The notes below the pieces were generated by a model. The model saw nothing but the letters and a program-made list of their open reading frames with translations, was not told the origin of the DNA and made no database searches. The position numbers and the translations under genes were made by a program. Shown here piece after piece: positions 42,101-51,458 of a stretch of 64,000 nucleotides of DNA. Source of the stretch: Martensiomyces pterosporus (taxonomy: Eukaryota > Kickxellomycota > Kickxellomycetes > Kickxellales > Kickxellaceae); NCBI GenBank assembly GCA_025201845.1, contig MU603984.1:1-64000 (forward strand), written 5' to 3'. How positions within the stretch are numbered: position 1 is the first letter of the stretch; each line of letters opens with the position of its first letter.

Positions 42101-42763
42101 GCTACATCTTCGGGGCGCCATGAGGCGTTTTCCACACAGGCCAGGTCCTAGCCGTCTTTTTTGTTTCAATGCAACAATCCGGGGCGCCGCCGAATCAACC
42201 AAGGCTTGTGTTCTTGCGCATCCTTCCTCCTCTTCTTGTTCCTCTCCTCTCCGCACTTGCCGGAAACAGAGCGAGGCAGGCAACCGAAAAGTGGGGGGCC
42301 AGTGTTGGATATTTATAGCTGGTATTGCTGGCGTGCCATGCCTTTGCTTTCGATTGTAGCGTCGTGGTTGTTGTGAACTTGAATAGCGGACAGCAGGCTT
42401 GCTTTTTTTGCGCATTTGATCTCGTCATGTGGCACCGTCTCCTGTACACACCTTTCTCTCTCCACGGCTCTGCCTTTATTTCTGACACGGAGCAAGCGCC
42501 AGATCGTACCCGTTAGTCGAGCTTGATATGTACAATGAGTGCTACTACTCTCTTCAAACGTTTCGCGCTCGGTGATCCCAAACAGCAGGCATACCGTTAG
42601 CTTTGTCGACATGCATCCATCGATCTAATGTACCTGCCATGCCTTCTATTCTGTGCCTCTATCCAGTCTGCACAAGAGAGGCAGCAAGCTCACAATGGGC
42701 TACAGCTAAAATCACAATACATACAAACAGAAACAAATGCCATATCGCCAGTTTATTTGCAGC
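39136..42763. other. 3.6-kb gene-poor region
   Basis: No supported gene. Contents seen: C/T-rich sequence to 39560, an A-tract at 40978-40988, a GT dinucleotide run near 41064-41078, and scattered short frames with no recognisable product. No tRNA-like A/B boxes found by eye. Confidence 0.4.
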
Positions 42764-44743
42764 TTACTGCGGGCTCTTCAGCTCCGGCACAATCTTGCCA
42801 ACGATCGAGTCCAAGGCAGTGTACACCAAGTGCTTGTTCAGCTGCCGATTCTCGAATGGCTCCAGGATCCGCTGAGCCGCCAGCAGCCTGTCCTTTTGGG
42901 CCAGTCCATAAAAGAACCTCGACGCAACATACGGCATCAGCTCAGCCACCAGCTCGGCCGCGTCCTCCTTCAGCATTCTCTCCTGCTCCAGGGTCTTGTA
43001 TGGTCGGCTGCCTGCCCTAAACTTGCCGCCCTCTTCGGGCTTCCACAAATTGTCCACGAGCAAGTCGACATACGAGGCGATCTGGTGCTCGCTTATCAGA
43101 AAGCCCACCACGTTGACCAGCGTGCGGTCGATTGCTGCCCCAGCTAGAATGTTGATCAGCGGGAATATGTAGAGGATGAACTGCGCCCATACCCAGTGGT
43201 TATACCTGTCGAGCCACAGCAGCACGTTGGCCAGTGCTAGGATGGGCTCGATCGCGCCTCTGTAGCTCGCTTGGATCGTCTCTGCCTGCCAGAGCTGGTT
43301 GAGCGAAAACGTGTACTCGGAGAACACAGAGAATATCCGGCTGAACGCCTGCGTGAGGATTAGGTGGAGGTAGACGAGTCCGCGGAACGTGTTGTTCTTC
43401 CACCCTTGCCATCTTGCTTGCGAGAACAGGTCGCGGATCAGCCAGCGGGAGGCAAAGCTCAGCTGGCTACTCAGCTTTTCCGACAGCCCCTGAGGTGAAG
43501 CTGCGTTGCTGGTTGCTGCTGTGGGGTTGTCACTGCCATTGCCTTCTGCTGGTGGCGGTGAGGTTGCATGCTTCGTTGGTGCCACTGGGGCTGACGTTCG
43601 GCTGCCATCGCCTCCACCGCCAGTGCTTCCAGGGCTGGCGGCTCTAGCAAAACCGTTCCCTGTCGCTAGTGGTGCTGGGACATGTGGCGGAGAGGATGCC
43701 CCCGACAGAGACCGCTTGCGCAATGTATTCCGCGCGTTGATCTCTGTTGTCTGTGCCTCTCGCAGCATTGACTCCACAGACGCTCCCGGTGCATTTGGAT
43801 CCTGACCAGCAAGCGCTGCTGCCCGCTTTCCACTTGCTCCTCCACTACCACCACTCTTATCCCCGTCGCTGTCATCTTCAATGCGCATCGGCTGCGTCAC
43901 ATACCGCGACATATCCGCCTGGTTAAAGTATTCATTCTTCGAGTACTTCCCAAGGCCGCGTATGATTGCCTCGTTGAGGGTATTGGGGTCCGACACGGCG
44001 TCGACTACATTGCGCAGCACAGCACATGCTAGGATCTCACGAAGCAAGTGCTGCACAACCTCATCAGGCTGCGACTCTGGCGGCATAAAAACGGCCAGCA
44101 GTTCCTGCGCCAAGTGTCTCAGGTACGACAGCTCCGAATCGGCTGCAGATGTGAGTGCAGCATGCGGCTGCATGGACTGGAAAATGGCCTCCAGCGAGGT
44201 TTCGCGGCCCGCATAAACCGTGCCCAGGCGTGCCATGCACTGATGCGAGTCGCGGATATGGAGATGTATGATCTCTGGACACTCAAACAGGACAAACTGC
44301 ACCCAATCGACCTTACGGCACCGCCTCTCAATCTCGTTGACCACAAGCACGAGCTGGTGCGACACCTCGCCTATGAACTCCTTGTCGTCTGTCACCTTTT
44401 GGTACCATTCTTGCACAAAGTCGCGCACAATTAATGAGAACAGCCGTGATATCGACGAGTTCACCTTTGACGACGAGTGCACGTATATTTTGCTGCTGCG
44501 CCTCCTGTTGACTGTGCTGCGTGGTGGCCGGTGCAGCTGGCGACGCAGCTGCTCGTGTGCATCGTTCACCCGCCGGCTGCCTTGGCGGGAGGTCCAGAAC
44601 GAGCGAAGGCTCTCGGCTATCGTGCTGGGTGGGGATGTGTGTGCTGGCGAGGGCTGCATGGTTGCTGGCTCGGCTGCTGGCTGCAAGGGCGACCTTACTT
44701 GCGCCCCCGCTGTCGCATTTCGCTTCCGGATTCCCGAGGACAT
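42764..44743 (-). CDS. PXA plus sorting-nexin C-terminal domain protein (no PX)
   Basis: 659 residues from the ATG at 44743; an upstream TTG is not a start. Residues ~85-275 form a PXA domain (SSKVNSSISRLFSLIVRDFV, YQKVTDDKEFIGEVSHQLVL, VDWVQFVLFECPEIIHLHIR, LLREILACAVLRNVVDAVSD). A disordered Ser/Gly/Pro linker follows, then helices and a Nexin_C-like end (LVDNLWKPEEGG, then NRQLNKHLVYTALDSIVGKI). No PX or RGS domain is visible. PXA/Nexin_C proteins sit at ER contact sites or endosomes (Mdm1, SNX13/14 relatives). The ATG lies 11 bp after a CACTAATAC...TTTTGTCAG branch/acceptor, so a 5' intron is likely; one possible N-terminal exon begins at 44903. Confidence 0.8.
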   Translation of the reverse strand: MSSGIRKRNATAGAQVRSPLQPAAEPATMQPSPAHTSPPSTIAESLRSFWTSRQGSRRVNDAHEQLRRQLHRPPRSTVNRRRSSKIYVHSSSKVNSSISRLFSLIVRDFVQEWYQKVTDDKEFIGEVSHQLVLVVNEIERRCRKVDWVQFVLFECPEIIHLHIRDSHQCMARLGTVYAGRETSLEAIFQSMQPHAALTSAADSELSYLRHLAQELLAVFMPPESQPDEVVQHLLREILACAVLRNVVDAVSDPNTLNEAIIRGLGKYSKNEYFNQADMSRYVTQPMRIEDDSDGDKSGGSGGASGKRAAALAGQDPNAPGASVESMLREAQTTEINARNTLRKRSLSGASSPPHVPAPLATGNGFARAASPGSTGGGGDGSRTSAPVAPTKHATSPPPAEGNGSDNPTAATSNAASPQGLSEKLSSQLSFASRWLIRDLFSQARWQGWKNNTFRGLVYLHLILTQAFSRIFSVFSEYTFSLNQLWQAETIQASYRGAIEPILALANVLLWLDRYNHWVWAQFILYIFPLINILAGAAIDRTLVNVVGFLISEHQIASYVDLLVDNLWKPEEGGKFRAGSRPYKTLEQERMLKEDAAELVAELMPYVASRFFYGLAQKDRLLAAQRILEPFENRQLNKHLVYTALDSIVGKIVPELKSPQ

Positions 44744-45098
44744 CTGCTGCGTGCCTGACAAAATGTATTAGTGGCAAATGAACCAGACAACACGCTCCCC
44801 GGGCAAAAGAAAAAGGCGGCAAGTGACTAGAGGCAGCATCACTATACTCCCACAAAAGCTGTGGTGGTCTGCTGCTGCTGCTTGTGTTGTTGACGTTGCT
44901 CATCTCTGGCAGCTCCGGCTCGCTCGGCTCGCTGTCTCATGCACTGGGCACTGCAGCGCCTTGCAATAATCAGGCCGGGATGGCGCAATAGATGCTGAAG
45001 CAGAATATTGATCTCGACATGCCATTTTCCACTTCCACCTCGCTTTTTTTCTTTCATTGATTCGCCTCAGCCTTTTATTTTGCATTCAATACGGAGAC

Positions 45099-45545
45099 AT
45101 GCTGTTGCGGACGCGGTGCACAGGAGCTACCCTAGCGCACAATTTCCGGCGAGCGCTCAGCACAAGCAGGCTCATCGCCAGGAACTTCAAAATGAGCGAG
45201 TTATCGGACTCTATATACTACCGCGAGTCGTCCGAGGCGATGGAGCAGCTGACAGAGTGCCTGGAGGACATTGGCGACGAGGTTGACCTCCCCGACTACG
45301 ACATCGAGTACTCCAGCGGCGTTTTGACGCTCAAGCTCGGCGCGAAAGGCACGTATGTCATCAACAAGCAGCCACCCAACAAGCAAATCTGGCTGTCGTC
45401 GCCCGTAAGCGGACCCGAGCGCTACGATTTTGACGCCGATCAGGGCGCGTGGTTCTGCAGGCACAAGGACGAGAGCCTGGGCACGCTTCTCAGCCGCGAG
45501 CTTTCAAAAGCGCTGGCAGCCGAGGTCAAGGTGCCTCTCAAGTGA
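45099..45545 (+). CDS. YFH1: Frataxin, mitochondrial iron-sulfur assembly
   Basis: 148 residues. A basic, Arg/Ser-rich presequence (MLLRTRCTGATLAHNF, RALSTSRLIARN) precedes the frataxin domain starting at about residue 34. Diagnostic sequence: the acidic first helix (MEQLTECLEDIGDEVDLPDY), then SGVLTLKLGAKGTYVINKQ and PPNKQIWLSSPVSGPERY. Frataxin acts with the NFS1-ISD11-ISCU complex in the mitochondrial matrix to promote Fe-S cluster synthesis. The frame opens 14 codons earlier (45057), but the ATG at 45099 gives the better presequence. It shares a 355-bp upstream region with the divergent PXA gene. Confidence 0.95.
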   Translation: MLLRTRCTGATLAHNFRRALSTSRLIARNFKMSELSDSIYYRESSEAMEQLTECLEDIGDEVDLPDYDIEYSSGVLTLKLGAKGTYVINKQPPNKQIWLSSPVSGPERYDFDADQGAWFCRHKDESLGTLLSRELSKALAAEVKVPLK

Positions 45546-45714
45546 TGGCAATGATAGCGCAGCAGCAGCACCTTTTCCACACATTTCGGCAACCCCCTTG
45601 TAAAACACACCCGTTCTTTGAAGTAGCCCATTTTGGCCAATACACGCTCGACTCGACCCGCTTTGAACCGAATCGATCCGGTCCAGCAATTTCGCGCATT
45701 TTTGGGTGCACATG

Positions 45715-45744
45715 GCGATGAGTCTCCGCCCTAAAAAATTTTCC
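45715..45744 (+). promoter_or_regulatory. PAC and RRPE elements upstream of GMP synthase
   Basis: GCGATGAG at 45715-45722 is an exact PAC core, and AAAAAATTTTCC at 45733-45744 matches RRPE. They are 10 bp apart and about 265-290 bp upstream of the GUA1 ATG. In yeasts this pair marks promoters of the ribosome-biogenesis regulon, which includes GUA1. Function here is inferred. Confidence 0.55.
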
Positions 45745-46008
45745 ACTCAGCGAAAACGGGCAGAGGGGACGGATATGAAAGCGCCGGTTGCAGCTCCCAC
45801 GGTTGAACGAAGGTCTTCTCTGTATTCTTCAAACTTGCGCTTTGGCTGTCATCGACTTCCTCGTACTACTCCCGGCACTTTCTAGAGTTTAGCGCCCGCT
45901 TGCCCGCCAATTTGCTAGCAAAGAATTTCCACCGCAGAGTGAAGCACCCGCCACCCGACCCCTTTCCACTCCTTTTGATCTATTCGCAAAAGAACAACGC
46001 AATCAACA

Positions 46009-47622
46009 ATGGCTCCTATCGAGATCGCGGCACAGGTTGCCAACATGTACGATACCGTCCTTATCCTGGACTTTGGATCCCAGTACTCGCACCTCATTAC
46101 CCGCCGTATCCGTGAGGCCGGCGTCTACTGCGAGCTCCTTCCCTGCACCCAGAAGATCGCTGAGCTGAAGTTCAAGCCCAAGGGAGTCATTCTTTCGGGC
46201 AGCCCTTACTCGATCACAGACAAGGACGCCCCCCACGTCGACCCCGAGGTGTTCAACCTTGGAGTCCCCATCCTCGGCATCTGCTACGGCCTCCAGGAAA
46301 TCGCCCGCAACCTGGGTGGCGAGACCAGCCTTGCCGTCAAGCGCGAGTACGGCCATGCCGAGCTCAACCTCACCCCCCAGGAGGACCACCACTCGTCTGA
46401 CCTCTTCAAGGACGTTCCTTCGCCCACCAACGTGTGGATGAGTCACGGCGACCATCTTGAGAGCCCCCCCAACGACTTTGTCATCATCGGATCGACCACC
46501 ACCAGCGAGTATGCCGCAGTCGCCCACACAAAGCTGCCCATCTACGGCATTCAGTTCCACCCCGAGGTGACTCACAGCGCGGATGGCGCTATCATCCTGC
46601 GCAACTTTGTCATTGGCATCTGCCACTGCGAGGCTAACTGGACCATGTCCTCGTTCATCGACAAGGAGCTCGAGCGCATCCGCACCCTCGTCGGCCCCAC
46701 CGGCTCTGTCATTGGCGCCGTCTCTGGTGGCGTCGACTCCACCGTCGCTGCCGTCCTGATGAAGCGCGCCATTGGTGACCGCTTCCACGCTGTCCTCGTC
46801 GACAACGGCGTCATGCGCCTCAACGAGTGCGAGCAGGTCAAGAAGACTCTTGCCGACAACCTCGGCATCAACCTCACTGTTGCTGATGCCTCCGAGCTGT
46901 TCCTTGGCCGCCTCAAGGGCGTCACCGACCCCGAGCGCAAGCGCAAGATCATCGGAAACACCTTCATCGAGGTCTTCGAGGCCGAGTCGCACAAGATCGA
47001 CCAGATCACCCGCGAGAAGGGCGAGGGCGCCATCGAGTGGCTTCTCCAGGGCACTCTCTACCCCGATGTCATCGAGAGCATCTCGTTCAAGGGTCCCTCG
47101 GCCACCATCAAGTCCCACCACAACGTCGGCGGTCTTCTCGAGGACATGCGCCTGAAGCTCATCGAGCCCCTGCGCGAGCTGTTCAAGGACGAGGTGCGCG
47201 CCCTGGGCACTCTCCTTGGCATCCACGAGGACCTCATCTGGCGCCATCCCTTCCCGGGACCCGGCATCGCCATCCGCGTCCTCGGCGAGGTCACCCCTGC
47301 CCAGGTCCAGATTGCTCGCCTTGCCGACAACATTTACATTGAGGAGATCAAGAAGGCTGGCCTTTACCGCCAGATCTCCCAGGCCTACGCCGCCCTGCTC
47401 CCTGTCCGCTCCGTCGGCGTCATGGGTGACCAGCGCACCTACGAGCAGGTCATTGCCCTGCGTGCCGTCGAGTCCAAGGATTTCATGACTGCCGACTGGT
47501 TCCCCATGCCCACCGAGACCCTCAAGCGCATCAGCAACCGTATCATCAACGAGGTCCAGGGAGTCAACCGTGTCCTGTACGATGTCAGCTCCAAGCCTCC
47601 CAGCACCATCGAGTTTGAGTAA
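46009..47622 (+). CDS. GUA1: GMP synthase (glutamine-hydrolysing)
   Basis: 537 residues (yeast 525), no intron. The N-terminal glutamine amidotransferase domain has the nucleophile Cys in [16 protein letters not shown] near residue 90 and the His/Glu of [12 protein letters not shown] near 183. The ATP-pyrophosphatase domain has [15 protein letters not shown] near 238, and the C-terminal dimerisation domain ends [20 protein letters not shown] then [10 protein letters not shown]. It converts XMP to GMP. Codon use is strongly biased to C-ending codons compared with neighbours, which suggests high expression. The start sits in a purine-rich AACAATGGC context. Confidence 0.98.
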   Translation: MAPIEIAAQVANMYDTVLILDFGSQYSHLITRRIREAGVYCELLPCTQKIAELKFKPKGVILSGSPYSITDKDAPHVDPEVFNLGVPILGICYGLQEIARNLGGETSLAVKREYGHAELNLTPQEDHHSSDLFKDVPSPTNVWMSHGDHLESPPNDFVIIGSTTTSEYAAVAHTKLPIYGIQFHPEVTHSADGAIILRNFVIGICHCEANWTMSSFIDKELERIRTLVGPTGSVIGAVSGGVDSTVAAVLMKRAIGDRFHAVLVDNGVMRLNECEQVKKTLADNLGINLTVADASELFLGRLKGVTDPERKRKIIGNTFIEVFEAESHKIDQITREKGEGAIEWLLQGTLYPDVIESISFKGPSATIKSHHNVGGLLEDMRLKLIEPLRELFKDEVRALGTLLGIHEDLIWRHPFPGPGIAIRVLGEVTPAQVQIARLADNIYIEEIKKAGLYRQISQAYAALLPVRSVGVMGDQRTYEQVIALRAVESKDFMTADWFPMPTETLKRISNRIINEVQGVNRVLYDVSSKPPSTIEFE

Positions 47623-47991
47623 ATATACACAAAAGTGGCTCTATTTCCATTAATTTTCTCTTTTACTATACGCGCCATTGAACGTGTTCTTTCCATATGC
47701 CATCGGCTATATGCTCGCGAGCCATGTAAGCCCTTCGCCTCACCCGTACATACACCGATTGCACCGTCTCGCCAAGTGGCGATGTATACGGCATTTACCT
47801 GGAGATCTCGTCACCTGCCAGCTCCCAAAACAGCATTTTGCAGCACAGGCATTTGCGATATATTTAAAATACGCCCAATGGATAAACACGCACTGGGTAA
47901 CACTCAATATCTCGCACGTGTTCTCACCCTCACCATTACCAGGACTCCATTGTACACATATTACCATTGCACATAAACTTGCTGGATAGCC

Positions 47992-48768
47992 ATGGGAAAT
48001 GACGGCGGCAGCATCCCGCGCAGGAACGAGATGGTCAAGGAGAAGAAGAGGGACGAGCAAGTGGACAGGAAGAACCAGCTAATCGCCATGTACTTCTTCT
48101 GTGCTCTCTCAAAGCAGGAGCTACATGGGCCCGTCGTGGCGGATGGACTCGGGCGCTTGTACACCAGAGAGGCAGTGCTGGAGTACCTGCTGGATAGGAG
48201 TGCATTTGGAGACGGAGACAAGATATGCGGACACATCAAGAGCTTGCGGGACATCAAAACGCTTAACCTTAAAGAAAACCCAGCATACAAGAAGGGGGAA
48301 CGAGGGGGGAGCGAGAGGAAGCAAGCGATCCTTTCGTTTGACGAGCAAAGGACTGCCAGGTTCGTGTGCCCTGTTACGATGAAGGAGATGAACGGAAACC
48401 TGCCATTTGAGTTCATTTGGACGTGCGGCTGTGTATTCTCAGCTCAGGCAAGAAAGGAGATGGCGGGTCTGACGACCTGTTTGGTGTGCAACAAGCCCTT
48501 TGAGCCCAAAGATATTGTTCCGATTAATTCGCAGGATCCAGCTGTTTTGGAGTCGCTGAAATTGCGCATGAAGGAGCGCAAGCTGGAAGAGAAGGACAGG
48601 AAGAAGGCGAAGGACAAGGACAAGGACCAGGCCAACCAGAAGCGCAAGCGCGAGGCACTGCTGTCTGTGGTTTCGCAATCGCCCACCTCCGCCTCCGCCT
48701 CAATTGCCATTTCTGCAAGCGCAGGTGCTGAGGAAAAGGTTGCAAAAGTGCGAAAAGCGCGGGCATAA
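47992..48768 (+). CDS. RTF2: Replication termination factor 2 (RTF2) family protein
   Basis: 258 residues beginning with the family hallmark MGNDGGSIPRRNEMVKEKK. It continues with the first RING-like half (CALSKQELHGPVVADGLGRL, then YTREAVLEYLLDR), GHIKSLRDIKTLNLKENP, and the second half RFVCPVTMKEMNG...WTCGCVFSAQA...CLVCNKPF with the expected Cys spacing. The tail is Lys-rich then Ser/Ala-rich. Rtf2 is a nuclear protein linked to paused replication forks, and to splicing in fission yeast. Length is close to fission yeast Rtf2. The 369 bp upstream (47623-47991) show nothing clear beyond an ATTTAAAATA run near 47868. Confidence 0.93.
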   Translation: MGNDGGSIPRRNEMVKEKKRDEQVDRKNQLIAMYFFCALSKQELHGPVVADGLGRLYTREAVLEYLLDRSAFGDGDKICGHIKSLRDIKTLNLKENPAYKKGERGGSERKQAILSFDEQRTARFVCPVTMKEMNGNLPFEFIWTCGCVFSAQARKEMAGLTTCLVCNKPFEPKDIVPINSQDPAVLESLKLRMKERKLEEKDRKKAKDKDKDQANQKRKREALLSVVSQSPTSASASIAISASAGAEEKVAKVRKARA

Positions 48769-51458
48769 CAAATGTCCCATGTAAAGCCTCTTTCTTTTTT
48801 GCTCTTTCGCCTGGTCTGTTTACTTGAGTTTTTGTAGTTGAAAGACTTGGGCGCTGTGTAAAGATGGGCCGTGCCGCATGTTAGAGCGCAAGTGACACGT
48901 ACGATTACTGGTGATTGCTGGCGACAGCAGCAACCACCGCGGCAATGGAGACGTACTTGCAAACTCACACATATGTGCCTGCCATACGCTGTGTGCAGCT
49001 TCCATTGCCATGGAAGTTGCTGCATTTCTCTTGTTCATTGTTTCACTCGACGCATGCACAGTGCGAGAGTGAGTGAGTGAGTGAGTGAGTGGAGTGTATG
49101 TGTGGGGGTGCCGCTGCTGTTGAGTGATGAACAATCGCGCTCGGTGTTTGCTTCTGGCGGAGCTCCATTTAGTTGCGCTCAATGTTTACGTCTTCTTTCG
49201 AAACCATATTACTTGGGAATTACAAGCCTCCAGCACACATTCGCACCCGGCTCAATTAATGCAAGGACGGGGATATGCAATGGAGCAGGATATATGGAGA
49301 AATAAGCGTAGGAGCAGGGCGCTGGGATGTACGTCAAAACTTAGAGAGAAGCAGGACGAGTATCCGCGATGCACCCAAATGACATCACACAGCACATTTA
49401 AGCGCTGGCGTGAGAGGCATAGAATGGCCGGGCTACATCCGGTGTTCATAGTGTATCGGATCCCGCTTTGAAATAGCGATGGGTCAGCAAAGAAACAGCA
49501 ATGCATGCGGTCTTTGGCGCTGGCTGGGTTTTGGCGATGCACAGGATGGCGGAGACAGAGCCCCGGCAGCGTGTGAAGGTGTGGCAGCAAATGCGCTGGC
49601 ATTCAAGCAGCAGCAAAAATCGCTGTATGCACGGTGTCTGTGAGGTGGTGCTAGTGCGTTTCCTTATGCTTTATTGCCACGCTTGTGCCCCTTAGTATCG
49701 CAGAGCACCAGCGCCCCCTGCAATCCGGGCTGCGTCGCCACGTCTTGCATGCTCAAGGCGCCAAAGGCTTGCCAAACGGCACCGGTAAGCTCGCCAAATG
49801 TAAGCAACGCCCTTTGCCCAAGCTAGGTGCTGTGAGGGGGCGAGTACCAGTGTAAGGTGGGTTCGGCTATTGAGCTGCAGCATGCGTGTGCATGCTTGAA
49901 GGGCAGTTAAACAAGGCAATATGGCTTAGATGTGGCTTTCCTGCTCGCCGAGCGGGCCTTGGCAGGCACCCAGCCAAACACGGAGGAGCCTCTTCTTTTT
50001 CCTGCTCCACGCTAAGCCAGCACCTCTTTGGATTCCTCTCACTTAAACCTATGTGCATGCCGCCCTTGTTCGCCGTACACGCGCTAGCCAATTTATGCAT
50101 GGATATGTAATGAGGAAGTGGCACCATTTTGCGCAAGGAAAAAGCAAGGCCTTTGCTGCCATATTCGGATCAAAAGATCCCTAATTGCTAGTATCCCAAC
50201 TTGGATCCCTTTGTTCCAGTCCGCACACCACAGCAGCTCCCTCCCCATCCGCGTCCTCACACTGGCAGACAGCTCGCCCTTTTAGGCGCGAGGCGCTTTT
50301 ATAGCCAGGAGAGGGGAGGGGCGTGGACTGTGCGTGAAAGTCGAGTGTGGGCGTTGGGCTTCCGCGGCAGGGATTCCAGATGCCGGCTCTCTCTTCCCAC
50401 ACGGAACACATGCTCAAACGAGTGATGGCAGGAAGTGTTGCCGTACCACCTGCCGCATGACACCCCGACTGTGTTTCACTGGAATGGGGCGGAAAGGGGC
50501 GAGGTGCCCACCCTCTCGCTGCGTTTTGCCAGCCGCAGAAAGGGCGTGGAGTTCCAAGCAGGGGAGGCCAGGCCTAAATATATAGCCTAAACAGTCGACC
50601 ACGCAAACACTGCCCAACAAGCAAAAGACAATGTAGAATGCGGCGGTGCGTAGCGCGCTGCCATGTGCGTGTTTTCGACATGCCGCAACTCAGTCGCTTG
50701 GCGCCATTACAATCGAATCCACACAAACAGGCTCATCGTGCTTACTCAGCACTAAGAAGGGCTCCTCGACAATGGGCATCACTTGACCTGGCAAGCCGAG
50801 AGGAAAAGGGGAAATGTTGTATGCAGCATCACCCCACGGGCATAGCGTGCGAGGGAGCAAGCCAGTGGGCAAGTGCGAGCTGGGGGTGGCGCCAGGCAAA
50901 TGTTTATGTTTTATGCTGCGCCATTTTTGGGGGGAGCAGGGCTATGTACGGAGGCCATGGGCGTCAGAACAAACAAACACCACAGGGAGCAGGGGCAGGA
51001 GAGGGAGCAGCAGCGACAGTGCCAGGCAGCGAGTCCGGCGGCGAAGCACCTGAAATGGGAGTGGGGTGTGCGTAGAAACTTTGGACTTGTGCGTTAATTG
51101 CATGCCCATTTTCCTTTATTCACATTAAGTAGGCTGATTGTTGAGACGGCTGGTTATGCCGAGAAGAAAACATGCAAACAGCGTAAAAAAAAAGAGGAAT
51201 GCATGCATTCCGAAGACCCTCTCGAAATAAACAACGCCCCTTGCCTGCCCACCTACTCTATTTCACCCTATTTCAAAGCCCTGCAGCCTTTGCAGCCCTC
51301 CCACCCCGCCCTCCACCTGCACACGCGCACACGCATACACATGATGCGGAGTACAGCTGGCCGAGTGTGAGCGAGGGAGAACGGGCTGGACTCATAAATC
51401 GCACCACGTCTCTTCTCTCCTCCCTTCTTCTCACGACAGAAAAACACCGGCGGCAGCA
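48769..51458. other. 2.7-kb gene-poor region
   Basis: No supported gene. A GAGT tetranucleotide run lies at about 49067-49090. Remaining open frames are short and low-information. The first ~150 bp contain the 3' flank of RTF2. Confidence 0.4.

Noticed and set aside
46003..47247. 414-codon minus-strand frame opposite GUA1
   Set aside because: Mirror of the strongly C-ending codon bias of GUA1; Leu/Asp/Val/Gly-rich with no family signature.
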